DNA of 64,000 nucleotides from assembly GCA_009720755.1 (NCBI GenBank), contig WNKV01000008.1, positions 62,001-126,000 on the forward strand. The letters are read 5' to 3'. Under the pieces are notes generated by a model that saw nothing but the letters and a program-made list of their open reading frames with translations, searched no databases and was not told the DNA's origin. A program made the translations under genes and the position numbers. This DNA is from Rhodoplanes serenus (GTDB lineage Bacteria; Pseudomonadota; Alphaproteobacteria; Rhizobiales; Xanthobacteraceae). This document shows positions 34,240 to 43,796 of this stretch, piece after piece. Positions within the stretch are counted from its first letter, which is position 1. Every line of letters starts with the position of its first letter.

Positions 34240-34449
34240 GGTCCCACCGCCGTTTGCTGCACCGTCGTCCCTCGCTTTTGGAAGCACCTTCTCGTTCTAA
34301 AGTAGCATGGCCGTATCGTCCTGTGTCGAGGTCCGTCAAGTGCGGCCCGTCAAGTGACGTGACGGCGCCGGCAGGCGCACGCGCCCACCGCGCGGCGGCG
34401 TGCGCGGCGGCCGGACTTCGCAGGACCGCGGACGATTGACGGCAGAATG

Positions 34450-36183
34450 CTACGCGAGCGGCGGCTTCGGGTCGAGATCGTCGGCGAGGCGCACCATCCG
34501 GATCACCGGCAGCAGGCCGACCAGAACGATCAGCAGGGCGGCGAGCGCCCCCTCCTCGAAGCTGCCGCGGGCAGCGAACTGGTACACATAGGTCGCCAAC
34601 GTCTCGACATTCAGGGGCCGCAGCAGCAGCGTGGCGGGCAATTCCTTGAGGCTGTCGACGAAGACCAGGAGCGCCGCGCCGAACAGCGCCGGCCGGGTCA
34701 GCGGCAGATGGATGGCGCGCACCACCCGGCCGGGCCGCACCCCGACCGAGGCGGCGGCGTCGTCGAGCTCGACCGGCAGGCGGGCGAGCCCGGCCTGGGC
34801 GAAGCCGGTGGCCACCGCCAGGAACCTGATCACATAGGCGATCACCACGGCGGCACCGGAGCCGGCGAGCAGCAGCCCCGGCCCGTGGCCGGTGACGGCC
34901 CGCACCACGCCGCCGATCGCCTCGTCGACCGCCACCAGGGGCCCGAGCAGGCCGAGCGCCAGCACGGTGCCGGGCACCGCGTAGCCGAGCCCGGCGAGGC
35001 CGAGCAGCGCGGTCGCCCGCCGCCGGCGCACCAGCCGGGCCGCGAAGGCGGCACCGAAGCCGAGCGCCAGAGTGAGGACGGCAGCGGCCCCCGCGAGCAT
35101 GACGGTCGAGCCGGCATGACGGACGAGATCCGGATCGAAGCCGACCACCAGGCCGCGGGCGATCACCTCGTGCAGCAGGAAGCCGAACGGCACCAGGAAG
35201 CCGAGCGCCACCGGCACCAGGCAGGCGGCGAGCGCCGCGAGCCCGCGGGCGCCGGCGAGCCGGGTTCGGCCGCACAGCCGGACGTCGGTTCCGCCCGCCG
35301 CGACACTGCGATGGCGCCGGGCGTGGCGCTCCAGCGCGATCAGCGCCGCCACCACGATCAACATGACGCAGGCGATCTGGGCGGCGCCGGCGAGACTGCC
35401 GCGGTTGAGCCAGGTGGTGAACACCGTCAGCGTCAGGGTGCGGACGCCGAGATACTCGCTGGCGCCGATGTCGTTGAGCGCTTCCATCAGCACCAGGGCG
35501 AGGCCGGCCGCGAGCGCCGGGCGGGCCATCGGCAGCGTGATGACGCGAGCGATCCGGAAGGCGCCGGCACCGAGCAGGCGCGCCGCCTCGACCAGCACGG
35601 CGCTGCGCGCCTGCAACGAGGCCCGCATGGCGAGATAGACATAGGGGTAGAGCACCAGGCTCATCACCACGACGGCGCCGCCGAGCGAGCGCATCTCGGG
35701 CAGCAGCGAGCCGGCCGGGGCCTCGATCCCGAGCAGCCAGCGCAGTCCCGTCTGCACCGGCCCGAGCGCGTCGAGCGTGTCGGCATACACATAGGCGACA
35801 ATGTAGGTCGGGAAGGCGAGCGGCAGCGGCAAGAGCCACACCAGCACGCCACGTCCGGGAAAGTCGTAGAGCGCCACCAGCCAGGCGGTGCCGACGCCGA
35901 TCACCATGGTGAGCGCCGCGATGCCGGCGAGCAGAGCCAGCGTGGTGAGGAGGGCGTCGGGCAGCACATAGGCAGCGAGGTGCGCCCACAGGTCGGGATC
36001 GCCGCGCAGCGCGATGGCGAGAAGGCTCGCCAGCGGCATCACCACCAGGGCCGCGACGGCGACGATGAGCCCCCAGGCGAGCGGATGGCGCGGACGGAGC
36101 CGACGAAGCGCGCGCGGGGCGAGCCCCGCGGCACGAAGCGCCGGCGGCGAGCCGCCGGCAGCGCGGCCCATCGTCTCGATCAC
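34450..36183 (-). CDS. Iron(III) ABC transporter permease, two-domain (FbpB/FutB type)
   Basis: The 577-residue permease has about twelve transmembrane segments in two homologous halves. Each half carries an EAA loop: [20 protein letters not shown] and [21 protein letters not shown]. This double-permease form is typical of ferric iron importers (FbpB, SfuB, FutB). GTG 36183 has GAGGG with 5-nt spacing; ATG 36171 is an alternative. The binding protein gene lies upstream on the same strand, 122 bp away, with a family A palindrome in the gap. No ATPase gene follows, so the ATP-binding subunit must be encoded elsewhere. Confidence 0.9.
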   Translation of the reverse strand: MIETMGRAAGGSPPALRAAGLAPRALRRLRPRHPLAWGLIVAVAALVVMPLASLLAIALRGDPDLWAHLAAYVLPDALLTTLALLAGIAALTMVIGVGTAWLVALYDFPGRGVLVWLLPLPLAFPTYIVAYVYADTLDALGPVQTGLRWLLGIEAPAGSLLPEMRSLGGAVVVMSLVLYPYVYLAMRASLQARSAVLVEAARLLGAGAFRIARVITLPMARPALAAGLALVLMEALNDIGASEYLGVRTLTLTVFTTWLNRGSLAGAAQIACVMLIVVAALIALERHARRHRSVAAGGTDVRLCGRTRLAGARGLAALAACLVPVALGFLVPFGFLLHEVIARGLVVGFDPDLVRHAGSTVMLAGAAAVLTLALGFGAAFAARLVRRRRATALLGLAGLGYAVPGTVLALGLLGPLVAVDEAIGGVVRAVTGHGPGLLLAGSGAAVVIAYVIRFLAVATGFAQAGLARLPVELDDAAASVGVRPGRVVRAIHLPLTRPALFGAALLVFVDSLKELPATLLLRPLNVETLATYVYQFAARGSFEEGALAALLIVLVGLLPVIRMVRLADDLDPKPPLA

Positions 36184-36248
36184 GCCGCCCTCGTGCCCCG
36201 CCGTGCGCCGAGCCTCCGGCCCGCGGCCCGACGCCGCGCCGACACGAG

Positions 36249-36275
36249 GATGGCCGGGGCGAGCCCGGCCATGAC
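36249..36275. repeat. Palindromic intergenic repeat, family A
   Basis: Arms ATGGCCGGG and CCCGGCCAT (with GCGAG between) repeat the element at 3731-3758. It lies between the iron binding protein gene and the permease gene, where a stable stem could lower downstream expression relative to the binding protein. Confidence 0.7.
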
Positions 36276-36305
36276 GAGGTGCGAGACCGAGGGCAGGCGG
36301 CGGTG

Positions 36306-37343
36306 TCAGTTGTCGAACCCCACCTTGTCGACCAGGGTCGCGGCCTTCTTCTTGTTGGCCGCGATGGTGGCGACCGGCAGCGGATCGGCGGTCAGCTCGC
36401 CATAGGCCGCGATGGTCGGATGCGGCGGAATGCTGGCCCGGATCGGGTACTCGAAATTGATGTCGGCGTAGATCTTTTGCGCCTTCTCACCGACCAGCCA
36501 CTCGATCAGCGTGACGGCGTTCGTCTTGTTGGGCGCGTGCTTGGCGAGGACGACCCCGGAGATGTTCATGTGCGTGCCGTGGCCCTGGAAGGTCGGCAGG
36601 ATCACCTTGGTGGCCTCCGCCCACGGCTTCTTGTCCGGCTCGCGCTCGTTCATCAGCGCCCAGTAGTAGGTGTTGCCAAGGCCGATGTCGCACTTGCCGG
36701 CGGCGATGTCGCGCGCCACCTCGCGGTCGCCGCCCGAGGGCTTCTGCGCCAGGTTGGCCTTGAGGCCGGCGAGCCACGCCTCGGCCTTCTGGTCGCCATG
36801 ATGCGCCACATAGGCGGCGAACAGCGCGTTGTTGTAGATGTTCTGCCCGGAGCGGATGCAGATGCGGCCCTTCCACTTCGGGTCGGCCAGCTCCTCGTAG
36901 GTGATCTCGCTCTCGGTCACCCGCTGGCGCGAGGCGTAGATCACGCGGGCGCGCGCCGAAACGGCGTACCAGAGGCCGCCCGGATCGCGGTATTGCGCCG
37001 GCACCGCCTTGTCGAGCACGTCGGACTTGAGCGGCTGGGCGATGCCGAGGTCGACCGCCTCCTTGAGCCGGCCGATGTCGACGGTGAGCAGAACGTCGGC
37101 CGGGCTGTTCTGGCCCTCGGTGGCGATCCGCTGCTCCAGGCCGGCGCTCGCCGAGATGGTGTTGACCTTGATGCCGGTCTCCTTGGTGAACGCCTCGAAC
37201 AGCGGGGCGACCAGCTTGGCTTCGCGATAGGTGTAGACGTTCACCTCGCCCGCCTGGGCGAGGCTCGCGGCCGGCGCGGCGGCGGTGCAGGCGATCACGA
37301 GGGCCAGCAGGCGACCGGATCGGCAGGACGGGGCACGCGGCAT
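36306..37343 (-). CDS. Iron(III) ABC transporter substrate-binding protein (FutA/FbpA type)
   Basis: The 345-residue periplasmic protein has a signal peptide (about 1-30, ending ASLAQA). The mature start [17 protein letters not shown] is the FutA/FbpA pattern, with Tyr residues that bind ferric iron, and a later pair of tyrosines (NTYYWALMN) is the metal-binding YY motif. Other family marks are [14 protein letters not shown] and [21 protein letters not shown] 37343 has AGGAG 8 nt upstream. An Irr-like palindrome lies about 100 bp upstream, which supports iron-responsive control. It is the first gene of the operon with the two-domain permease gene. Confidence 0.92.
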   Translation of the reverse strand: MPRAPSCRSGRLLALVIACTAAAPAASLAQAGEVNVYTYREAKLVAPLFEAFTKETGIKVNTISASAGLEQRIATEGQNSPADVLLTVDIGRLKEAVDLGIAQPLKSDVLDKAVPAQYRDPGGLWYAVSARARVIYASRQRVTESEITYEELADPKWKGRICIRSGQNIYNNALFAAYVAHHGDQKAEAWLAGLKANLAQKPSGGDREVARDIAAGKCDIGLGNTYYWALMNEREPDKKPWAEATKVILPTFQGHGTHMNISGVVLAKHAPNKTNAVTLIEWLVGEKAQKIYADINFEYPIRASIPPHPTIAAYGELTADPLPVATIAANKKKAATLVDKVGFDN

Positions 37344-37445
37344 CGAAAGCTCCTGTCAGGTCGCGGGTCAAAGTCCGCGACTGCCCGGACAGGTAGGGGA
37401 GCGGGGTCCCGGCCGTCAACAATTTCGCGCTTGTAATCAATAAGT

Positions 37446-37458
37446 TAGAAGCCTTCTA
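37446..37458. promoter_or_regulatory. Candidate Irr iron-control element
   Basis: TAGAAGCCTTCTA is a perfect 13-bp palindrome and, with its flanks, reads TTAGAA-GCC-TTCTAG. This fits the TTAGAA/TTCTAA-type inverted repeat reported for Irr boxes in Rhizobiales. It lies 103-115 bp upstream of the iron binding protein start (37343) in an AT-rich patch with TAATCAATAAG next to it, so it is well placed to control that promoter. Confidence 0.6.
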
Positions 37459-37607
37459 GGGAGCCCCGAGTCTGGAACCGTTCGAAGGTTCGCCGGAATT
37501 CCGCTGTGCGATCACCGGGCCGCGCCCACAGCAGGCCCACCACGGGCATCGGCCCGCGGCGCCACGCCGCGGGCGCTGCGAGACCCGCCACCCTCTCGCC
37601 GGGTCGA

Positions 37608-38483
37608 TCAAGGCGACGCATCACCGGGCGACAGCATGAGGGCCGCGCGGGTCGGCGGCGGCGTCCCGGCGATCTCGGCGACGAGCTTGCCGATCAGCGC
37701 CTGGCCGAACGACTCGAAGTTCTGTGCCGTCATCACGAAGGCGCCCGGCCCGCCGATCACGTTGGCGCGGTAATAGGCGTCGAGGCCGCCGGCCGGGTTG
37801 GTGTGCTCGGCGTTCCACGACAGCGGCTGCTCGGTGAGGATGACGAGGCCGTTGATGGTGATGCCGCGCCCGACCGCCTCGTCCCGGGCGAGCGCGACGT
37901 CGCGGCCGGAATTGTTGGTGCCGTCGCCCGACACGTCGATGGTCCGGCGCCGCGCCTGGAACGGAGCACGATCGAGCTGCGCCACCACGAAATCGATGCC
38001 GCCCGAGATCGAGGTGCGGTCCGCGAAGGCGCGCGGACTCTCCACCAGTTGGGCCGCGAAGCGGCCGGCGCTGTCGGCGTCGCGGATCACCGCCCAGTCC
38101 ACCACGACCTTCTGGTTGCCGGCCCCCGACCACTCGACATAGGCGACCGCGATACGCCCCAGCGTGCCGCCGGCGATCGCGGCCAGCACCCGCGGATCGG
38201 TCAGGGCGGCCGCGTAGCCGTCGCGCTGGAGCTGGAACTTCGGTCCGTCGACGCTGCGCGAGACGTCGGCGGCGAGCGCGAGCAGCAGGTCGACCTCCTC
38301 GCCGGCGGACTCCTGCACCGGCTGCGGTGCCGGCACCCGCGGCTCCTCGGCCCACCCGGCGGCCGGACCACCGATCCACAGCGCCGCCACCGCGCCGAGG
38401 ACCGCCCGCCGGATGCCGCGCATGGAGATGCCGAGCCACGAGATGCCGAGCCACGAGATGCCGAGCAACGAGATGCCGCGCAT
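37608..38483 (-). CDS. DUF1194 family secreted protein (VWA-like fold)
   Basis: The 291-residue protein has a signal peptide and a von Willebrand factor A-like domain. The metal-site motif DVSRS (Asp73, Ser75, Ser77; DxSxS) and VSGDGTNNSG and ISGGIDFVV are typical of DUF1194. Function is unknown; VWA folds bind partners through a metal ion. I prefer ATG 38483, which has GGAG in a good position, although the inner ATG 38423 gives a normal signal peptide alone. The sequence between the two is a 15-bp tandem repeat that adds LLGIS/WLGIS units to the signal region. It lies upstream of the iron transport genes' strand partner but shares no operon. Confidence 0.82.
   Translation of the reverse strand: MRGISLLGISWLGISWLGISMRGIRRAVLGAVAALWIGGPAAGWAEEPRVPAPQPVQESAGEEVDLLLALAADVSRSVDGPKFQLQRDGYAAALTDPRVLAAIAGGTLGRIAVAYVEWSGAGNQKVVVDWAVIRDADSAGRFAAQLVESPRAFADRTSISGGIDFVVAQLDRAPFQARRRTIDVSGDGTNNSGRDVALARDEAVGRGITINGLVILTEQPLSWNAEHTNPAGGLDAYYRANVIGGPGAFVMTAQNFESFGQALIGKLVAEIAGTPPPTRAALMLSPGDASP
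38411..38483. repeat. 15-bp tandem repeat in the signal region of the DUF1194 gene
   Basis: Units GAGATGCCGAGCCAC lie at 38425-38439 and 38440-38454, a one-base variant at 38455-38469, and a diverged end unit at 38470-38483. A related GATGCCGCGCAT precedes them at 38413-38424. Read on the minus strand the repeat encodes WLGIS units. Both candidate start codons lie in the array ends. Confidence 0.88.
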
Positions 38484-38699
38484 CGCCGCCTCCGCTCCCC
38501 GCCGGCGTGCTGGGCCGCGCCGACCTCGAAGCAGGCTCGGAGCGGTCCGCGCGGGGGCTCGTGGACCGGCCGTCCCGCGCGGCCTCGCGGCCGGGTCGTC
38601 CGCATGCAGCAGCATAACGCAGGCGGGAGCCGAACGATCCCTGGAACCGAGGGTCGACGGCAGCATCCGGCCCGGGCCTGCCGGCAGGCGCGCGCCGAA

Positions 38700-40877
38700 T
38701 CAGGCCCGTGCCGGTACCAGCAGGGCGTCGGCCGCCACCACGCCGCGGCCCTCCGGCAGCACCAGCAGAGGGTTGACGTCGAGGGCGTCGAGGTCGTCGC
38801 CGAGCGCGGCGGCGAGATGCGAGACGGTCACCAGGGTGTCGATCAGCGCCGGCACGTCGGCACGCGGCCGCCCGCGCGGGCCGTCGAGCACCGCGCGGCC
38901 ACGCAGCGACCGCACCATGGCGGCGGCCTCGGCCCGGCCGACCGGCGCCAGCGCCAGCACGCTGTCCTTGAGGACCTCGACCAGGATGCCGCCGAGACCG
39001 AGCAGAATCACCGGCCCGAACTGCGGATCGCGGCTGCAACCGACGATCATCTCGACACCGCCCGCCACCTGCTCCTGGACGGCGACGCCGTCGATCCGGG
39101 CGGCCGGCGCATGGGTCCGCGCGCTGGCGACGATCTCGGCGAAGGCAGCCGCCGCCTGGGCCGGGCTGGTGATGCCGAGTCGCACTCCGCCCGCCTCGGT
39201 CTTGTGCGGGATGTCGGCGGAGGCGATCTTCATCACCACCGGCCCGCCGAGCCGGTCGACCGCCGCAGCGGCCTCCGCCGCGCTGGTCGCCACGATCTCG
39301 CCCGGCACCCGTACGCCGCACCGGGCCAGCACCGCCTTGCTGTCCTGCTCCGACAGCGGCCCCGGGGCACGCCGCAGCAGCGACCGCGCCGCCGCCACCG
39401 CGGCGGGATCGAGCCGCACCGGCGGACCGACCGCGGCGGCAGCCGCCTCGGGGTCCGCGGGCGGCCGGGCGAAGCGGAGGAAGCGGGCGATCGCCTTCAG
39501 GCTCTCGCGGGTGCCGAGCAGAAACGGCACGCCGCCCGCCGCCAGGATGGCGCGCACCTGCGGATCGGTGTCGCCCGACAGGTTGCTGAACACGACCACC
39601 GGCTTGTCGACCTGCGCGGCCGCCGCCACGAACGCACGGGCGGCCCGGCGGTAGCGTTCCGCCTGGACGTCGCCCATCGCACCCGGCATGTCCTGCGACA
39701 CCGCCAGCACGGCACAACCGGGGTCGGACGCCAGGGTCACCAGCGCGTCGCGGTAGAGATCCGGCTCGTAGAGGCCGGTGGCGGTGACGTCGAGCGGATT
39801 GGCGACCGCGACGTGCGGCGGCAGCGCCGCCCGCAGCCGCGTCGTGACGGCATCCGACAGCGGCGGCAGCGTGAGGCCCTCGTCGGCGGCGGCGTCGAGC
39901 ACCACCGCCATCTCGCCGCCCGACACCGCGGTGACCACCAAGCCGCCGCGCCCGGCCGGGCGCCGCGACGACGAGAACAGGGTGGCCATCTCGGCCAGCT
40001 CGTCGAGATCGTGCGCCCGCACGATGCCGTGGCGGCGGAACACCGCCTCCAGCACCTGGTCGGAGCCGGCGAGAGCGCCGGTGTGGGCGAGCGCCGCCTT
40101 GCGGCCGGCCTCGGAGCGTCCCGGCTTGAGCAGCACGATCGGCTTCCCGGCGGCGGCGGCGCGCGCCGCGACGGCGAGCAGGCGCTGCGGCTGACGGAAG
40201 CCGTCGATGAAGCCGATGACGACGCGGGTGTCGGGATCGTCGATCAGCACATCGAAATAGTCGGTGGCGTCGAGCACCGCCTCGTTGCCGCTGGAGATCA
40301 GATGGCTGAAGCGCAGGTCGCGCCCGGCATTCATCAGCGCCAGCAGGGTGGAACCGCTCTGGAACACGGCGCCGATGCCGCCCGGCTCCAGCGCCCGCGG
40401 CATCGAGGCGCCGTACAGCATGGTGCGGTCGTGCACGTTGACGAGGCCGAGACAGTTCGGCCCGCAGACCGCCATGCCGAACTCCTCGGCCGCGGCGACG
40501 AGCGCCGCTTGCAGCGCCGCCCCCGCCTCCCCGCTCTCGGCGAAACCGCCGGCATGGACGACCGCCGCGGCGATGCCGCGCGCCCCCGCGTCCCGCACCG
40601 CCTCCACCGCCGCAGCGGCGCCGACCGCCACATAGACGGCGTCGGGCGTCTCCGGCAGGTCGTCGAGCGACGGATAGCAACGCCGGCCGAGCACCTCGCG
40701 GTAGCGCGGATTGATCGGATAGACGGCGCCCGGATAGCCGACCGCGATCAGGTTCTCGACCGCGTTGCGGCCGTTGCCGAGCCGCTCGGAGGCGCCGACG
40801 ACGGCGACGGCGCGCGGCCGGAGCAGCGCGTCGAGCCGATCGCGCCGTACGGTCGGCGCCGGGACTGCGGTCGTCAC
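38700..40877 (-). CDS. ADP-forming acyl-CoA synthetase (acetate-CoA ligase family)
   Basis: The 725-residue protein joins a CoA-binding domain (AVAVVGASERLGNGRNAVENL near residues 15-35), a succinyl-CoA-ligase-like middle (CGPNCLGLVN; GNEAVLDATDYFDVL), and a C-terminal ATP-grasp domain (VVMKIASADIPHKTEAGGVRLGI). Such fused enzymes make or use acyl-CoA with ADP/ATP. The exact acid is unknown. GTG 40877 overlaps the stop of the enoyl-CoA hydratase gene (GTGA), so the two are coupled. Together with the divergent tricarboxylate-type transporter, they suggest uptake and CoA-activation of an organic acid. Members of the family in Rhizobiales are often found with hydratases of this kind. Confidence 0.87.
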   Translation of the reverse strand: MTTAVPAPTVRRDRLDALLRPRAVAVVGASERLGNGRNAVENLIAVGYPGAVYPINPRYREVLGRRCYPSLDDLPETPDAVYVAVGAAAAVEAVRDAGARGIAAAVVHAGGFAESGEAGAALQAALVAAAEEFGMAVCGPNCLGLVNVHDRTMLYGASMPRALEPGGIGAVFQSGSTLLALMNAGRDLRFSHLISSGNEAVLDATDYFDVLIDDPDTRVVIGFIDGFRQPQRLLAVAARAAAAGKPIVLLKPGRSEAGRKAALAHTGALAGSDQVLEAVFRRHGIVRAHDLDELAEMATLFSSSRRPAGRGGLVVTAVSGGEMAVVLDAAADEGLTLPPLSDAVTTRLRAALPPHVAVANPLDVTATGLYEPDLYRDALVTLASDPGCAVLAVSQDMPGAMGDVQAERYRRAARAFVAAAAQVDKPVVVFSNLSGDTDPQVRAILAAGGVPFLLGTRESLKAIARFLRFARPPADPEAAAAAVGPPVRLDPAAVAAARSLLRRAPGPLSEQDSKAVLARCGVRVPGEIVATSAAEAAAAVDRLGGPVVMKIASADIPHKTEAGGVRLGITSPAQAAAAFAEIVASARTHAPAARIDGVAVQEQVAGGVEMIVGCSRDPQFGPVILLGLGGILVEVLKDSVLALAPVGRAEAAAMVRSLRGRAVLDGPRGRPRADVPALIDTLVTVSHLAAALGDDLDALDVNPLLVLPEGRGVVAADALLVPARA

Positions 40878-41683
40878 GGCTTCGGCCCGGTGTTCTCGAA
40901 GCGCGTTCCCGGCAACGGCGCGTCGAAATCCGGCTCCGTCTTGGCGAAGAAGGCCGAGACGCCGGTGCGATAGTCGGCGCTGGTCTGCGACAGCGCCTCG
41001 GCCATCGACTCGAGCACGAAGGCGTTCTGCGGGTCCATGCTGAGCGACGCCTTCATGCCTTCCTTGAGAATCCACATGGCGCTGGCGCTCTGCTTCGACA
41101 GCCGGCGCGCGAGCGCCAGGGTCTCCTCCTCCAGCCTGTCGCGCGGCACCACCTTGTTGACGATGCCCCAGTCCTTCGCCTCGGCGGCCGAGAACATCTC
41201 GCCGGTGAGGCTGATCCACATGGCACGCTTCTCGCCGACGAGCCGCGGCAGCCGGACGAAGCCGTAGGACTCCCCGAGATTGATCTCCGGCTCGCCGAAC
41301 TTCGCCTCGTCGCTGGCGATCAGGAGATCGCACAGCAGCGCGAACTCCAGCCCCATGCCGAGACAGTAGCCGTGGATCGACCCGATGATCGGCTTGCGGA
41401 ACCGGGTGAACTTGTAGAACAGCTGGTGCAGGTAGGTGTGGCGCGAGTAGAAGCCGATCGGCGACACCTCGGTCTGGCCCTTGACATAGGCGCCGGCGCA
41501 GAACGCCCGGCCGGCGCCGCGCAGGATCACCACCTTGACGGCGGCGTCCTCGTTGAGTGCGTCGAGCGCCTTTTCCAGATCGAAGCGGAGCTGCCAGTTC
41601 ATCGCATTGAGCACCTCCGGCCGGTTGAGCGTGACGGTGGAGATCGGGCCGTCGGTGTCGACGAGGATGCACTCGTAGGTCAT
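40874..41683 (-). CDS. Enoyl-CoA hydratase/isomerase family protein
   Basis: The 269-residue crotonase-fold enzyme has the oxyanion-hole motif FCAGAYVKG (61-69) and both catalytic glutamates, Glu113 (GMGLEFALLCD) and Glu133 (FGEPEINLG), at the positions used by hydratases. It acts on an unknown acyl-CoA in the cytoplasm. Start ATG 41683 has AAGGAG upstream with 9-nt spacing. It is the first gene of an operon with the ADP-forming synthetase, and its upstream neighbour is an RpiR-type regulator on the same strand. Confidence 0.9.
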   Translation of the reverse strand: MTYECILVDTDGPISTVTLNRPEVLNAMNWQLRFDLEKALDALNEDAAVKVVILRGAGRAFCAGAYVKGQTEVSPIGFYSRHTYLHQLFYKFTRFRKPIIGSIHGYCLGMGLEFALLCDLLIASDEAKFGEPEINLGESYGFVRLPRLVGEKRAMWISLTGEMFSAAEAKDWGIVNKVVPRDRLEEETLALARRLSKQSASAMWILKEGMKASLSMDPQNAFVLESMAEALSQTSADYRTGVSAFFAKTEPDFDAPLPGTRFENTGPKP

Positions 41684-41730
41684 GCGGCAGGCTCCTTGGG
41701 GGCCGGGGGGCGAGGGCGGGGTGGAGCGCG

Positions 41731-42600
41731 TCAGCCGCGCTCCCAGAACACGTCGACGTCGATCAGCGTATCCTCGAAACGCTTCAGCGCGGCGGCGACG
41801 CGGGCGCGGTCGCGCAGCGCGACGGCGCCGATGAGCGCGTTCACCACCGCCAGCGCCGCCGTTTGCGACGGCAGAAAATGGATCGACGCGGTGGCGACCA
41901 GCAGCACCACGTCGCCGAACCGCGCGGGCGGCGCCGTCACGCTGTCGGTGATCACGATGGTGGGCAGGCCGAGCTCGCGGGCGTAACGCATCGCCTCGAC
42001 GGTCGGCCGCGCGTAGCGCAGGAACGACACGCCGATCACCACGGTACCGGGCGGCGATCCGCGCAGGCGGTCGATGCTGTCGCCGATCGGCAGCGGCAGC
42101 GGCGTGACGTTGCCGAAGAGCTGGTTGAGCGCCGCGGCGAGATACGAGGCGGTCGCCGTCGACGACCGCATCCCGATGGTGCACACCTGCGGCGCCGCCA
42201 GGATCAGCTCGGCGGCCCGGCGCAGGTCGGCGGCGTTGAGGCGGGCGAGCGTCTGCTGGACATTGTCGGCGTCGGCCTGCGCCACCCGGGCGAGCAGTGC
42301 TGCCTCGTCCCCGGCGCCGGCACCGGGCCGTGCCACCCGCTCGATGCGGTGGCGCACCAGCCCGCTGCGGATGAACTTCTGCATCGCGGCGAAGCCGGGG
42401 AAGTCGAGGGTGGCGGCGAGACGGAACACCGTCGTCTCGCTCACCCCCGCCTGCTCGCCGATCTCGGCCGAGGTCTTGAAGGCGCAGTCGTCGAAGTTGC
42501 GGACGATGTAGTCGGCGGCGCGCCGTTGCGAGCGGGTCAGCAACTCCTGCTTGCGCCGGATCGCCTCGACGAACTCGTCCCGACTGCCCAAGCCCGTCAC
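41731..42600 (-). CDS. MurR/RpiR family transcriptional regulator
   Basis: The 289-residue regulator has an N-terminal RpiR helix-turn-helix (KTSAEIGEQAGVSETTVFRLAATLDF) and a C-terminal SIS domain (VCTIGMRSSTATASYLAAALNQL; TVVIGVSFLRYARPTVEAMRYA) that senses phosphosugars or other metabolites. GTG 42600 has GGTGGCGAG upstream; a further GTG at 42645 is possible. It lies between the acyl-CoA genes (same strand) and the divergent tctCAB operon, so it probably controls both. The 148-bp gap to tctC contains an AT-rich stretch (42650-42705) suited to a shared control region. Confidence 0.88.
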   Translation of the reverse strand: MTGLGSRDEFVEAIRRKQELLTRSQRRAADYIVRNFDDCAFKTSAEIGEQAGVSETTVFRLAATLDFPGFAAMQKFIRSGLVRHRIERVARPGAGAGDEAALLARVAQADADNVQQTLARLNAADLRRAAELILAAPQVCTIGMRSSTATASYLAAALNQLFGNVTPLPLPIGDSIDRLRGSPPGTVVIGVSFLRYARPTVEAMRYARELGLPTIVITDSVTAPPARFGDVVLLVATASIHFLPSQTAALAVVNALIGAVALRDRARVAAALKRFEDTLIDVDVFWERG

Positions 42601-42748
42601 CTCGCCACCCGCCGGCCCGAAGTCCGCACATCGAAAAAAATGCACCGCTTTGGAGCCTGTACTACATATTTTTTGATTTTTGAAGTGTATCCTTCATAGT
42701 CAAGGCGCGACGCGGACCCCCTCCCGCGATCGCCCAGGGAGGATGCCC

Positions 42749-43759
42749 ATGTCCAAGGCCCATCGGTCCGGCCCCCGCCGGACGAGGTTCGCGGTCGCGG
42801 CGGCGCTCGGCGCAGCGATCGGCACGGTCCTCTTGTCGGCCGGCTGCGCCGAGAAGTCCGACTATCCGGCCAAGGCCGTGAAGGTGATCGTGCCGTTCGG
42901 TCCCGGCGGCCCGAGCGACGTCAACGCGCGGCTGATCGCCGAGCACGCCAAGGCGCAGTTCCCCAAGGGCATCGCCATCACCAACGTGCCGGGTGGCTCG
43001 GCCACCACCGGCACCTATCAGGGGGTCTCGTCGGAGCCCGACGGCTACACCTGGATCTACGGCGGCACCTCGGAGCTGTCGTCGGTGCTGCACACCGTCG
43101 AGGCGCCCTACACCATGGACAGCTACCGGCTGGTGCTCAAGGTCGGCAACATGCCGACCGTGCTGCTGGTCAAGAAGGACCCGCGCTGGCCGACCCTCGC
43201 CGCCTTCATCGACCACGCCAAGGCCAATCCGGGCGCCGTCAAGGTCGGCACGCCGGGAGACGCCAGCTTCAATCGCCTGATGGGCGAGCAGCTCGCGGCG
43301 GCCGCCGGCATCAATCTCGTGATGGTGCCGTTCAACGGCAACGCCGCCGTCGTCCAGGGCCTGCTCGGCGGCCACATCCAGGCCGGGCTGGTCAACTCGC
43401 CGGACGCCCGGGCGCATGTGAAGGACGGCTCGGAGATCGCCGGCCTCGCGGTGTTCTCGGCCAAGCGCGTCGCCTCGATCCCGACCATCCCGACGACGCG
43501 CGAGCAGGGCGTCGACCTCGTCGGCACCATCTCGCATTACATCGCGGTGCCGAAGCAGACGCCGGACGCCGTGGTCGCGGCGATCGAGAAGCGGCTGAAG
43601 CCGGTGCTCGCCGATCCGGCCTACGTCAAGGCCGCCGAGGCGATCGCCTTCGAGGCCGACGTGCAGGACGCCGCGGTGGCGCGCAGCGAGCTGACGCGCT
43701 GGTACGAGACCGCCGGCACGCTCTACGGCAAGCTGGGAATGCTCAAGAAGAAGCAGTGA
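42749..43759 (+). CDS. tctC: Tripartite tricarboxylate transporter binding protein (TctC/Bug), lipoprotein
   Basis: The 336-residue protein has a basic start, a hydrophobic signal and a lipobox LLSAGC, so Cys at about residue 32 should be lipidated; most family members are soluble periplasmic proteins. The mature part begins YPAKAVKVIVPFGPGGPSDVNARLI, the Bug family pattern, and continues with TNVPGGSATTGTYQGV and DGYTWIYG. It binds an unknown carboxylate. ATG 42749 has GGGAGG with 6-nt spacing; ATG 42743 is just upstream. It heads the tctC-A-B operon. Confidence 0.9.
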   Translation: MSKAHRSGPRRTRFAVAAALGAAIGTVLLSAGCAEKSDYPAKAVKVIVPFGPGGPSDVNARLIAEHAKAQFPKGIAITNVPGGSATTGTYQGVSSEPDGYTWIYGGTSELSSVLHTVEAPYTMDSYRLVLKVGNMPTVLLVKKDPRWPTLAAFIDHAKANPGAVKVGTPGDASFNRLMGEQLAAAAGINLVMVPFNGNAAVVQGLLGGHIQAGLVNSPDARAHVKDGSEIAGLAVFSAKRVASIPTIPTTREQGVDLVGTISHYIAVPKQTPDAVVAAIEKRLKPVLADPAYVKAAEAIAFEADVQDAAVARSELTRWYETAGTLYGKLGMLKKKQ

Positions 43760-43796
43760 TCCTCACCGACCGGCGGCCGCCAGGGAGGAGACCACG

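Noticed and set aside
37506-40973. Plus-strand open frame of 1155 codons
   Set aside because: It runs opposite the DUF1194 and acyl-CoA synthetase genes, whose domains are certain. The plus frame is Arg/Gly/His-rich noise.
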